Below, one piece after another: positions 5,615-13,240 of a DNA stretch of 27,525 nt. A program made the position numbers and the translations under genes. Each line of letters opens with the position of its first letter. Position 1 is the stretch's first letter. Origin of the DNA: CAYTZO01 sp964442525 (GTDB lineage: Bacteria; Patescibacteriota; Microgenomatia; UBA10105; UBA927); NCBI GenBank assembly GCA_964442525.1, contig CAYTZO010000009.1, positions 1 through 27,525 of the forward strand, read 5' to 3'. The notes beneath the pieces were generated by a model that was given only the letters and a program-made list of their open reading frames with translations, had not been told where the DNA came from and did not search any database.

Positions 5615-7309
5615 ATGCGCAAATGGTTGGCCATTGGGCTTATTACATTTTTTGTTGTTTTTTCTCTTACTCCAACGATCTATGAGTGGAATAATCGGGG
5701 TCGCATAAAGCCGATACGATATTTTGAGCTTGTTCACAATTTTCCAACAGACTATAACCTCTATCTTTCGCGCATCCGCGAGGGAAAAGAAGGCGCGTGG
5801 CTCGCCACAGAAAAATATACGTCGGAACCCCATGCAGGCAGTCTCTCGCAAATCCTCTACGTCCTTATCGGCCGCGCCTGGGATTGGTCACACGGCCAAA
5901 CGCCGTATATCTGGCTAGCCTACCACGCCAGTCGCGTCTTTTTTGGCGCGTTATTTCTCTGGGTCGTTTGGAACGCCGTTCGGTGGCTTTTTTCCCATTC
6001 CCAAGGCGGGGCGTCGCGGGACAAACCGGTGTTCTTCTGGCAGATTACGGCGTTTCTTTTGGTCGTAACCGCCTCGACCTGGCCGAAGTTTGAGTGGGTG
6101 GGGGGCTACCCGCGGTTTGGGGGGTACATGAGCTGGTGGTCGGTCATTGACAGTCTCCAGCGGATTACGTTCCTTCCCCACGTAGTTCTGGGACAGGCGA
6201 TACTCGTATTTATCCTGTGGGTAGTGGCCGGAGGATTTGTGAGAGCAGATAAGGGGCATATGGGAAATTGGGGGTTTTTGGGAGTGATCGGTTTAGTGCT
6301 CGGCATTATATTCCCGCCGGCGTTGTTGTTTATTTACGGCGTGCTCGCGGTTTTGTTCATCTGGGATCTCGTGGATAGGGGGGATAAGAGGAATATGGGA
6401 GACAGGATAAAGGGAAAACTCATTTTTGGTTTTGTTTCAGCGCCATCGTTTATTTATTATGCACTGCTATTTGGGCAGTATCCGTGGAAGCGGCTTGTCG
6501 AGTTTGACGTCCTGCACCCGACCAAGTTTTCCTTCCTCGAATATTTTTTGGCTTTGGGACCAACGTTGCCGTTGGGCATTATTGGCATGTTTGTCGCTTT
6601 TGCCCATCGCGACGAGATAAGCCGGAAGCTTCGGGTTTTTGCCGCGTGGATCATCGGCTGGCTCGCATTTCTTTTCCTTTTTGCAAAGATTCCCGCGCAG
6701 TCGCCGACACGGTTTACCGAAATGGCACCCCAAGTGCCGCTGGGGATATTCACCGCATATCTATTTTTCCGTTTAAGTCGCTTAAGATACTTGCGGTACT
6801 TAACTGGGATTGCCGCGATGGTAATATTGTTGGGGTTGGGTAGCATGTATTCCTCGTGGCTTTGGCAGCGGGACTTTGTGGACCACAAACTCATCGCCGA
6901 CTATCCGCTCGTACCCCGGGGGGCGGAAGTGATGTATCCGCTTCGGGACCTTATTGATGCCATGATGTGGCTGCAGGTATATACGAGTCGGGATGCGGTT
7001 GTTCTTTCCGGCCAGAGTACGGGGAATCTTATCCCGGTTTATAGCGGCAATACCGTTTATGTGGGCCATGCAAACACCGTGAATCTCGAAGAAAAACTTC
7101 CGCTGGTAGAGAGTTTTTACCGCGGCGACATGCCGGCAAGCCAGGCCCGCACGTGGCTTGACGCGTCGCGGATTTCCTATGTGTTTTTTGGTCCTGAAGA
7201 GGCCGAATTTTCTACGTACAGCGCCAAAGAACTCACGTCTCTCTATCCGTTTCTTGAAAAAATATACCAAAACAGCCGCGTATATCTCTATCGCGTCGGT
7301 CCGAAATGA
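5615..7309 (+). CDS. multi-pass membrane protein, probable GT-C-like glycosyltransferase
   Basis: A 564-residue integral membrane protein: N-terminal TM (MRKWLAIGLITFFVVFSLTP), then an extracytoplasmic loop with FPTDYNLYLSRIREG (acidic residue placed as in GT-C enzymes) and EPHAGSLSQILYVLIGRA, about ten further hydrophobic segments, and a soluble C-terminal region of about 120 residues (from LIADYPLVPRG) ending in YLYRVGPK. I chose ATG 5615 over 5573 because a -35/-10 pair ends 9 nt upstream and the protein then opens with a membrane segment. The family is not assignable beyond the GT-C-like layout. It heads a two-gene plus-strand unit with the GT2 that follows 50 bp later, suggesting that the GT2 loads a carrier and this protein transfers the sugar. 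Confidence 0.7.
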   Translation: MRKWLAIGLITFFVVFSLTPTIYEWNNRGRIKPIRYFELVHNFPTDYNLYLSRIREGKEGAWLATEKYTSEPHAGSLSQILYVLIGRAWDWSHGQTPYIWLAYHASRVFFGALFLWVVWNAVRWLFSHSQGGASRDKPVFFWQITAFLLVVTASTWPKFEWVGGYPRFGGYMSWWSVIDSLQRITFLPHVVLGQAILVFILWVVAGGFVRADKGHMGNWGFLGVIGLVLGIIFPPALLFIYGVLAVLFIWDLVDRGDKRNMGDRIKGKLIFGFVSAPSFIYYALLFGQYPWKRLVEFDVLHPTKFSFLEYFLALGPTLPLGIIGMFVAFAHRDEISRKLRVFAAWIIGWLAFLFLFAKIPAQSPTRFTEMAPQVPLGIFTAYLFFRLSRLRYLRYLTGIAAMVILLGLGSMYSSWLWQRDFVDHKLIADYPLVPRGAEVMYPLRDLIDAMMWLQVYTSRDAVVLSGQSTGNLIPVYSGNTVYVGHANTVNLEEKLPLVESFYRGDMPASQARTWLDASRISYVFFGPEEAEFSTYSAKELTSLYPFLEKIYQNSRVYLYRVGPK

Positions 7310-7345
7310 AGCTCAACGGGGATTTACTTTTTTCCTTTATCATCA

Positions 7346-7351
7346 TAGGAT
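7346..7351 (+). promoter_or_regulatory. Candidate -10 box of the GT2 gene at 7360
   Basis: TAGGAT ends 8 nt before ATG 7360; a weak -35 (TTTACT, 7323-7328) is 17 bp upstream. The same TAGGAT hexamer precedes the GT2 gene at 18812. Confidence 0.4.
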
Positions 7352-7359
7352 AGGCCCGT

Positions 7360-8070
7360 ATGAGTGTTCGGGCTTTTTCGGTTGTCGCTCCGGCATACAA
7401 TGATGCGGATAAGCTCCCTTCCGCGCTCTCCGGTCTTGAAACTGAGCTTATTGGCAGCGGAAGGCGGTACGAGATCGTCATCGTTGATGACGGGAGCAGT
7501 GATGGGACGGCAGAGATACTCAAAAAGTGGGAGAAACGGCATCTGCGGGTGTATTTCCACAAAAAAAATCAGGGCATGGCAAAGACGTTCCGGCAGCTTA
7601 ATAGCCTTGCAAAAAATCCCGTCGTCGTGCAGTTCAGCCTTGACGGAGAGTGGAATCCGTCAGACGTTATCCGCCTCATCGAGACCATGGAGAAAGGAAA
7701 TTTAGACCTAGCTATCGGCGTGCGCAATAGGGGAAATTACGGCGTAGCGAGAAAACTTATTTCATATTCCTATCGAATAGCTACCAAACTCCTCTTCGGC
7801 ATCGAAACGTATGATGCCGGAAGCATAAAGGCGACAAAATTGTCGCTCATTAAAAGCGTCCCTATTATTTCTGAGGGCGTTTTTGAGGAAGCGGAGCGGA
7901 TTATTCGCGCAACCCGCTTGGGATACCGCATCGGAACAGTTCCAGTTCATTACCAGCCCGCACGCAAGGCATTTCGACTGCGTCCAAAAGTTCCCTTAAT
8001 CATTCAGTCATGCATTGATTTAGCGCGCGCCTGGTGGGCACTGAACATTAAAAATGCCGATTCGGCGTGA
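7360..8070 (+). CDS. GT2 family glycosyltransferase (DPM1-like)
   Basis: A 236-residue GT-A protein: FSVVAPAYNDADKLPSAL opens it; VDDGSSDGT (residues 42-50) is the nucleotide-binding DD motif; SLDGEWNPSD (93-102) takes the place of the usual DAD/DxD metal motif, keeping one Asp. EGVFEEAE (about 169-176) sits where acceptor-site acidic residues are found in the family. It lacks C-terminal TM helices, as in the short DPM1-type enzymes that glycosylate polyprenyl phosphate. The stop codon TGA (8068-8070) is inside repeat A copy 2, so the repeat defines the C terminus (..NADSA). Donor unknown. Confidence 0.85.
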   Translation: MSVRAFSVVAPAYNDADKLPSALSGLETELIGSGRRYEIVIVDDGSSDGTAEILKKWEKRHLRVYFHKKNQGMAKTFRQLNSLAKNPVVVQFSLDGEWNPSDVIRLIETMEKGNLDLAIGVRNRGNYGVARKLISYSYRIATKLLFGIETYDAGSIKATKLSLIKSVPIISEGVFEEAERIIRATRLGYRIGTVPVHYQPARKAFRLRPKVPLIIQSCIDLARAWWALNIKNADSA

Positions 8071-8123
8071 CAAAAATTTTCTTGGAACCGCAATTCGCTT
8101 GCATCCTGCGAAAATTTTGTCAC
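8067..8123. repeat. Repeat A, copy 2 (57-bp hairpin between convergent genes)
   Basis: It matches copy 3 over the whole central 43 bases. The outer stem reads GTGAC/GTCAC here rather than GCGAC/GTCGC: both arms changed, keeping pairing (a compensatory change). Flanking GC and GC extend the stem to GCGTGAC/GTCACGC. It holds the TGA stop of the GT2 gene and lies 15 bp from the end of the opposing DegT gene, so it could act as a bidirectional terminator-like hairpin. Confidence 0.9.
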
Positions 8124-8138
8124 GCCTGCTCTAATTGA

Positions 8139-9281
8139 TTAGATTATTTTGAGGATTTTGATGAATGTCTCGATCACGTACTCCTGATTAGAAATGGATA
8201 AATCCGGGTAAACGGGAAGAATAAGAGTTTCCTTAGCCGCTTTCTCGGTTTCGGGAAGATGCAGTCGGGGATACATTTTTTTGTACGGCTTTTCCAGATG
8301 TGAAGCCATAACGCCTTCCCGCGTTGCAATGCCGCGGTTCAGAAGCTTCTGCATGATTTTCGTCCGGAATCTTCCGAGTCCGGGCAAGCGGATTTGGTAG
8401 GACTGATACGTATGGGTAAATCCTCTGGGAACAAAGGGAACGACGATTCTTGGATTTCCCCTGAATGCCCCGTTATATCTGCTGGCGATTTCTTGCCTTC
8501 GTTTCATAATAACGTCGAGTTTATGGAATTGACTGATTCCCAGTGCGGCATGGATGTCGCTCATGCGCCAGTTGTATCCGATAACCGGATATGATTCATG
8601 CATCACTTTTGTACTCAAATGACGTGAAGAGACGCTTTCTGACGCACCATGGGCTCTCATCATCTGGGCATATTTTGCCCATTTTGGATTTTTGGTAAGG
8701 ATCATCCCTCCCTCTGCGGTGGTTATGGCTTTGCGCGGATGGAAGGAGAGAGCAGAGAAGGAGCCGAACGTGCCGGCGTTTCTGCCGCTGATTTTTGCAC
8801 CGAGTCCGCAGGCCTGATCTTCAATAACACGGAGATTATGTTTTTGGGCTATCTTTATTATTTTTGGCATATCCGCCGCGAGTCCTATCTGATGAACGGC
8901 GATAATTGCTTTGGTTTTTTGGGTAATGAGGGGCTCGATTTTCACCGGATTGAGATTGTACGTCCGGGGGTCAATGTCCACAAACACCGGCGTCGCGCCC
9001 GCGTGTACGATGCAGTTTGCGCTCGCGATGAAACTCAGCGAGGGTACAATCACCTCGTCGCCAGGGCCGATGCCAAGTGCCATGAGACCCATCTGGATGG
9101 CCGTGGTCGCCGAGGAGGTGGCAACGGCATACGGGACGCCGACGTATCCTGCGATGAGCCGCTCGAACTCGGCAACTTTTGGGCCCTGGAGGATCCATCC
9201 GGAGCGAACGACCGAAGCTACGGCTTCCTCATCCTGTTTCGTCGTATAAATTTTGGCAACGGGGATCAATAACCGTTTCAT
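8139..9281 (-). CDS. DegT/DnrJ/EryC1/StrS-family sugar aminotransferase
   Basis: A 380-residue PLP enzyme of fold type I. Visible motifs: GPKVAEFE near the N terminus, ATSSATTAIQMGLMALGIGPGDEVIVP (PLP phosphate region, about 54-80), FVDIDPRTYN (100-109), IEDQACGLGA (Asp155 for the pyridine nitrogen), and SFHPRKAITTAEGG with the Schiff-base lysine Lys184. The family transfers an amino group from glutamate to a keto sugar nucleotide. I prefer ATG 9281 (MKRLLIPVAK) over ATG 9305; the latter adds eight residues lying near repeat B1. It is the last gene of the minus-strand sugar-nucleotide block and ends just before repeat A copy 2. Confidence 0.93.
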   Translation of the reverse strand: MKRLLIPVAKIYTTKQDEEAVASVVRSGWILQGPKVAEFERLIAGYVGVPYAVATSSATTAIQMGLMALGIGPGDEVIVPSLSFIASANCIVHAGATPVFVDIDPRTYNLNPVKIEPLITQKTKAIIAVHQIGLAADMPKIIKIAQKHNLRVIEDQACGLGAKISGRNAGTFGSFSALSFHPRKAITTAEGGMILTKNPKWAKYAQMMRAHGASESVSSRHLSTKVMHESYPVIGYNWRMSDIHAALGISQFHKLDVIMKRRQEIASRYNGAFRGNPRIVVPFVPRGFTHTYQSYQIRLPGLGRFRTKIMQKLLNRGIATREGVMASHLEKPYKKMYPRLHLPETEKAAKETLILPVYPDLSISNQEYVIETFIKILKII

Positions 9282-9317
9282 ATTTTGAGGGGCCGCACGG
9301 TTCATTTTTTATCACTT

Positions 9318-9373
9318 CGTCAATGTCCGGATCTCTCTTGACTCCATTATCTTCAGGCGCCAAGGCCGTGACG
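9318..9373. repeat. Repeat B, copy 1 (56-bp inverted-repeat-ended element)
   Basis: It begins CGTCAATGTCC and ends CGCCAAGGCCGTGACG; the ends pair (flanking bases extend this to ACTTCGTCA/TGACGAAGT at 9314-9322 and 9369-9377). Copy 2 at 9939-9995 shares 15 of 16 bases at the right end and about 13 of 16 at the left. It occupies the gap between the acyltransferase stop (9388) and the DegT start. Confidence 0.6.
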
Positions 9374-9387
9374 AAGTTCCAAAAAAT

Positions 9388-9900
9388 TCACCGTGCATCC
9401 TTGACATTCTTTGAGAACTTTTTACTTGACCCGACAATTTTTCCCGGCACACCGGCGACAACAGAATGTGGGGAAATAACCGAGTTTTGCGTTACCACGC
9501 AGCCGGCGGCAATTACGCTATGGTGCCCGATGCGGCTCCCCATGAGGATAACTGCATTCGTGCCGATAAAACAATGATCTTCGATGACGACGTCGGCGGC
9601 GTCGATTTTGGCATACGTTTTTTCGCTGATGCAGCGCCGGACCGTTGAGTGGCTCAGAATTTGAGCTCCTGCAGAGATTTCACACCCCTTGCCGATGGTC
9701 ACGTTTGCGTGGCGGGCATCGACCAGCGTGAACGGGCCGATCCAGGTGTCTTTGCCTATTTTTGGTTTTCCCAAAATCCATGCATGGGGATTGTAGGGGT
9801 TGGGCGGAATGCCATGATCAAAGGATTCCGTCCGATGGCTCGACAATACATTTTTCAGAGACGCTCGCCGAACGTTTTTTGGTAATATAGGTTTTTTCAT
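9388..9900 (-). CDS. left-handed beta-helix (hexapeptide) acyltransferase
   Basis: A 170-residue protein. After a short N-terminal region, imperfect hexapeptide repeats begin at about residue 45: ILGKPKIGKDTWIGPFTLVD, then VTIGKGCEISAGAQI, VVIEDHCFIGTNAVILMGSRIGHHSVIAAGCVV, and VVAGVPGKIVG near the end. The histidine in ..LSHST.. could be the catalytic base, as in WbpD/NeuD-type enzymes; this is an inference. It probably N- or O-acylates the amino sugar made by the adjacent aminotransferase. It is bracketed by two copies of repeat B as direct repeats, so the gene may have moved or been inserted as a unit. Start ATG 9900 (MKKPILPKNV). Confidence 0.88.
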   Translation of the reverse strand: MKKPILPKNVRRASLKNVLSSHRTESFDHGIPPNPYNPHAWILGKPKIGKDTWIGPFTLVDARHANVTIGKGCEISAGAQILSHSTVRRCISEKTYAKIDAADVVIEDHCFIGTNAVILMGSRIGHHSVIAAGCVVTQNSVISPHSVVAGVPGKIVGSSKKFSKNVKDAR

Positions 9901-9917
9901 ATATGATCGCTGAGTTC

Positions 9918-10015
9918 GGCGTGCCGTGGTTCTCGCGCCGTCAAGGTCCAGACCATGAGTTTTCCCATATTGTTTTTCTCGCCAAGGCCATGACGTCGCT
10001 TCGAAACGGCACGCC
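9918..10015. repeat. Repeat B, copy 2 with extended inverted-repeat arms
   Basis: The core homologous to copy 1 is 9939-9995. Here the stem is longer: GGCGTGCCGT (9918-9927) pairs perfectly with ACGGCACGCC (10006-10015), and the GCGxCGTCAxGG stretch pairs further in, giving about 30-nt imperfect arms around a 36-nt loop. An outer 13-bp inverted repeat (TTGGTAATATAGG at 9879-9891 and its complement at 10028-10040) encloses it. It fills the gap between the acyltransferase start and the epimerase stop. Confidence 0.65.
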
Positions 10016-10033
10016 TCTCCGCTTTATCCTATA

Positions 10034-11023
10034 TTACCAATTTTTTTCCGGTATGCGCCTGAGAAGTGCCCTTTGGTCCGGATAGGTCGTTTTCAGCCAG
10101 GCAATATATCGTTTGAGACCCCTCTTTAGCGTCATTGTAGCAGAGTAACGGAGAAGCTTTTTCGCTTTGGCGGTGTCGGCTGCCAGGCGGGCAATATCAT
10201 GCGGCCGGGCAGGCTTGAACAGAGGCCGAAAAGGAACGCCAAGGATGGCGCAGATGGTTTGTCCTGCCTCCCGTACCGATACCTCATGACCACGGGCGAT
10301 ATTTATGATCTCGCCCACGGCGCGGGAGTTTTCGGCGGCTTTGATAATCCCTCTGACGGTATCCTCTACAAAGGTAAAGTCGCGGGTTTGCCTGCCGCTG
10401 CCGAATATCAAGGGCGGTTTGCCGTTAAGGAGACGGATAACGGTCCGCGGAATGAGTTCGCCGTAGACGTCCTCAAAGTGGCTTCTCGGGCCGTACGTAT
10501 TAAAGGGCCGGATGATCGTTACCGGAAGTTTTTCTTCGCGGTGAAAAAGGAGGCTGTAGCGCTCTCCCATAAGTTTGCTTTCTCCATAGACCGTCGTTGG
10601 GTGAGGCTTGTCCGTTTCCTTGATTGCATGGGCTATGGTCCCGCCATAGATCTCCGATGAGGAGATATAGAGGAAGTGTTTGACACCCGCCGCTTTTGCC
10701 GAAAGAAGCGCCGTGAGGGTGCCCGTGCAATTGACGGCATGGACCTGTAGCGGTTGGGAAAGGGAAGCGCGCACGCCGGAAACCGCCAGGTGAAAGACAA
10801 TGTCAGCGCCAGCCATGGCCCGGGTGAGTTTTTTAAAATCGAGAATGTCGCCTTTGATTACGCTTGCGTTTCTTAAGTGACGTAAGTAACTTAAGGAGAC
10901 CACCGAAGACGAAAAATTATCATAGACGATGACTCGATTATCTTTTGCGAGTGCCTCAGAAAGGTGCCCGCCGATGAACCCAGCACCGCCGGTTATGAGT
11001 ATGGTTCGGTTTTTGAGCTTCAT
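10034..11023 (-). CDS. NAD-dependent sugar-nucleotide epimerase/dehydratase (extended SDR)
   Basis: A 329-residue extended short-chain dehydrogenase. The Rossmann motif GGAGFIG is at residues 12-18, the DNFSS acidic cofactor contact at 35-39, SSSEIYGG (121-128) gives the catalytic Ser region, and YGESK (146-150) is the YxxxK pair. FNTYGPR and RDFTFVEDTVRG are typical of GalE/WbpP-like UDP-sugar 4-epimerases and related 4,6-dehydratases. The exact substrate cannot be told. Its ATG overlaps the stop of the upstream aminotransferase by 4 bp (ATGA, 11020-11023), so translation is likely coupled. Confidence 0.93.
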   Translation of the reverse strand: MKLKNRTILITGGAGFIGGHLSEALAKDNRVIVYDNFSSSVVSLSYLRHLRNASVIKGDILDFKKLTRAMAGADIVFHLAVSGVRASLSQPLQVHAVNCTGTLTALLSAKAAGVKHFLYISSSEIYGGTIAHAIKETDKPHPTTVYGESKLMGERYSLLFHREEKLPVTIIRPFNTYGPRSHFEDVYGELIPRTVIRLLNGKPPLIFGSGRQTRDFTFVEDTVRGIIKAAENSRAVGEIINIARGHEVSVREAGQTICAILGVPFRPLFKPARPHDIARLAADTAKAKKLLRYSATMTLKRGLKRYIAWLKTTYPDQRALLRRIPEKNW

Positions 11024-12156
11024 GAGAAAAAAGTTTTTATCGCCGCAATCACCCTGTCCTGCTCGCCAAGGGTAAGTTCGGGAAACATCGGAAGAGACAG
11101 AATGCGGCGGGCCCAGCGCTCGGCGCTTGGGAAATCCCCGCGCTTATAGCCGAGAGACCTGAGGCAGGGCTGCAAGTGGAGCGGAATAGGGTAGTGAATG
11201 AGCGTATGGATGCCTTTTTTCTCTAAAAATTTCCGGAGTTTATCCCGTTTGTCCGTTTGGATGACAAAAAGATGCCAGTTAGTAACTATGCCTTTTGGGG
11301 GAAGCGGCGGCATGTGTAAGTCACCTAAGCCACGTAAGTTACGTATGTACCGTCGGGCAAGGAAATCCCGCCTTTTATTCCATGCCGAGAGGTGCTTCAG
11401 TTTTACCCGGAGGATTGCCGCCTGAATGGTGTCGAGTCTGCTGTTGAAGCCCGGCAGAACATGCAGATACTTCCGGCTTTGGCCGACATTTGCGAGTATG
11501 CGGATTGTATCGGCGAGTTTCTTGTCATCGGTGACGACGGCACCCGCGTCGCCGTAGGCTCCGAGATTTTTGCCGGGGTAGAACGATATCGCCGCTGCTT
11601 TTCCGAAGCTCCCCGTTTTTTTCCCGTTGATGCTTGCGCCGATTGCCTGCGCGTTATCCTCGATGATGAAGGGGAGCGCGCGGCTCACTTTTTGATCCGC
11701 TAACATTGCTTTTAATTCTCGCATCGGCGCCGGGGAGCCAAAAAGGTGGACCGGGATAATCGCTTTCGTGCGCCCGGTTATGGCTTTCCTAACGGCGGCA
11801 ACATCAATCTGCCCCGTAGACAGGTCTATGTCCACGAGTTTCACCCTGGCCCCAAGGTGAATCGCAGGCAAAACCGTTGCGATGAACGTGTTTGCCTGGG
11901 TAATGACCTCATCTGCCGGGCCGATGCCAAGCGCCTTGAGGATGAGAAAGATCGCATCGGTGCCGGAGGCGCAGCCCACCGCGTACTTCGTGCCGACCAG
12001 TCGGGCAAGGTCACCCTCGAGCCTTGTTACCTCTTTGCCTAAAATAAAGTTTCCGTCACGAACAACCGTCCGGATGGCCTGGTCGATATCCTGCTTTATC
12101 GTTTGATATTGCCGGGCCAGATCAACGAACGAAATGGCAAAAGCGCCCTGTTTCAT
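11020..12156 (-). CDS. DegT/DnrJ/EryC1/StrS-family aminotransferase (WbpE-like)
   Basis: A 378-residue PLP-dependent sugar aminotransferase: CASGTDAIFLILKALGIGPADEV (62-84) is the PLP phosphate-binding part, VDIDLSTGQID follows, IEDNAQAIGA (165-174) gives the Asp, and SFYPGKNLGAYGDAG (191-205) contains the Schiff-base lysine Lys196. The FVDLARQY start and FILGKEV stretch are typical of WbpE/QdtB/3-aminotransferases acting on 3-keto sugars. It directly follows a Gfo/Idh/MocA dehydrogenase with a 4-bp ATGA overlap (12153-12156). This pairing is known for making 3-amino sugars after C3 oxidation. Confidence 0.93.
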   Translation of the reverse strand: MKQGAFAISFVDLARQYQTIKQDIDQAIRTVVRDGNFILGKEVTRLEGDLARLVGTKYAVGCASGTDAIFLILKALGIGPADEVITQANTFIATVLPAIHLGARVKLVDIDLSTGQIDVAAVRKAITGRTKAIIPVHLFGSPAPMRELKAMLADQKVSRALPFIIEDNAQAIGASINGKKTGSFGKAAAISFYPGKNLGAYGDAGAVVTDDKKLADTIRILANVGQSRKYLHVLPGFNSRLDTIQAAILRVKLKHLSAWNKRRDFLARRYIRNLRGLGDLHMPPLPPKGIVTNWHLFVIQTDKRDKLRKFLEKKGIHTLIHYPIPLHLQPCLRSLGYKRGDFPSAERWARRILSLPMFPELTLGEQDRVIAAIKTFFS

Positions 12157-13160
12157 ACGCGGATTTCCCTGCCGTTTTGCCGCAGAGACGAAGTTGCCGC
12201 CTCAAGACAGCTGACGACCGAAAGCCCCATCGCTCCGTCCGAGGCCGGTGGCTTGCCTGTTTTTATTGCCCTGACAAACTCGCGGGTCATGCCGTCGAGC
12301 CCTTCGGCGACCGGTATGTGCGGCGCGACCATAGAGCCCGTTCGGTACCCGATGCGCATCTGCAGCCGTGCGCGCTTGTCAACTTTCACGGAAATGCTTT
12401 TATCGTATACTTGTACTTTTTCGCTTGGTTCCATGTCGTCATAGACAAGCATTTTTTTGGTACCGACGAATGTCATCGTACGGATTTTAACGGGAGAGAG
12501 CCAGCTTACCTGCATGTGCGAAAATAGCCCTTGGGGAAAGCGCGCAGTGATATACGCGACCGCCTCCTGCCTAATTCCGGTATGGGAAAATCCCGTGGCC
12601 TGAATGCGGTTCGGGCGGGCGCCGAGGACAAAGTTGATAATCGCAAAGTCGTGCGCCGCAAGGTCATAGATGACATTGGTATCCTGCTGGATAAGCCCGA
12701 GGTTTGTCCGGACGCTGTCGACAAAAAAGACGCGGCCGAGCTGCCCGCTTCGTATGATCTCACGGATTTTAATGACCTCCGGGGTATAGAGGTACGTATG
12801 ATCGACCATGAGGATTTTCTTCTTGGTTTTTGCCAAGCGGATAAGCCCGGCCGCCAGGCGGCCCGTCGCTGCAAGGGGCTTTTCCACAAGAACGTGCTTT
12901 CCCGCCCTAAGCGCTTGGGCGGCAAGCGGGACGTGGGTGGAAAGGGGGGTCGCGATAACGATTGCATCGGTTTTGGGATCACGCAGAAGGTCGTTTGCGT
13001 CGACTGTCGTTTTCGTGGTGGGGTAAAGACGCGGAAGGTCGCGGAGAAGCGAGGTATCCAAATCACAAATCCAACTGATCGCCACTTCGGGAATGCGCGC
13101 AAAATTGCGTACAAGATTCGGTCCCCAATAGCCGTAGCCGATAATACCGATGCGAATCAC
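12153..13160 (-). CDS. Gfo/Idh/MocA-family oxidoreductase (WbpB-like)
   Basis: A 335-residue NAD(P)-dependent enzyme. The Rossmann motif IGYGYWGPNL spans residues 7-16, a negatively charged ICDLD ends strand 2 (about 31-35), VEKPLAATG (92-100) has the family's conserved EKP lysine, and YDLAAHD (165-171) has the catalytic Asp/His pair. Together with the following DegT enzyme it would oxidise C3 of a UDP-sugar for transamination, as WbpB/WbpE. Start is GTG 13160. A -35/-10 pair TTGCAT (13190-13195) and TAAGGT (13167-13172) spaced by 17 bp ends 6 nt upstream, so this gene heads the block with almost no leader. Confidence 0.93.
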   Translation of the reverse strand: MIRIGIIGYGYWGPNLVRNFARIPEVAISWICDLDTSLLRDLPRLYPTTKTTVDANDLLRDPKTDAIVIATPLSTHVPLAAQALRAGKHVLVEKPLAATGRLAAGLIRLAKTKKKILMVDHTYLYTPEVIKIREIIRSGQLGRVFFVDSVRTNLGLIQQDTNVIYDLAAHDFAIINFVLGARPNRIQATGFSHTGIRQEAVAYITARFPQGLFSHMQVSWLSPVKIRTMTFVGTKKMLVYDDMEPSEKVQVYDKSISVKVDKRARLQMRIGYRTGSMVAPHIPVAEGLDGMTREFVRAIKTGKPPASDGAMGLSVVSCLEAATSSLRQNGREIRV

Positions 13161-13166
13161 GCTCCT

Positions 13167-13195
13167 ACCTTACAGGAATGACCTAAATTATGCAA
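13167..13195 (-). promoter_or_regulatory. Predicted promoter of the minus-strand sugar-nucleotide block
   Basis: TTGCAT (13190-13195) and TAAGGT (13167-13172) are separated by 17 bp; the -10 ends 6 nt before GTG 13160. The match to consensus is moderate. Confidence 0.45.
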
Positions 13196-13227
13196 CTAAC
13201 CGGTTTCCATCCATGAGGACGAAAAGG

Positions 13228-13233
13228 TACAAT
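13228..13233 (+). promoter_or_regulatory. -10 box of the 13241 gene
   Basis: TACAAT ends exactly 7 nt before ATG 13241. No good -35 is seen 17 bp upstream. The spacing implies that transcription starts at or next to the start codon. Confidence 0.55.
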
Positions 13234-13240
13234 AGGTAAA

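Noticed and set aside
9306..9387. The acyltransferase frame continues open past its TGA into the next gap, suggesting recoded TGA
   Set aside because: TGA ends many genes here through ATGA overlaps, so it is a stop; the gap is explained by repeat B copy 1.
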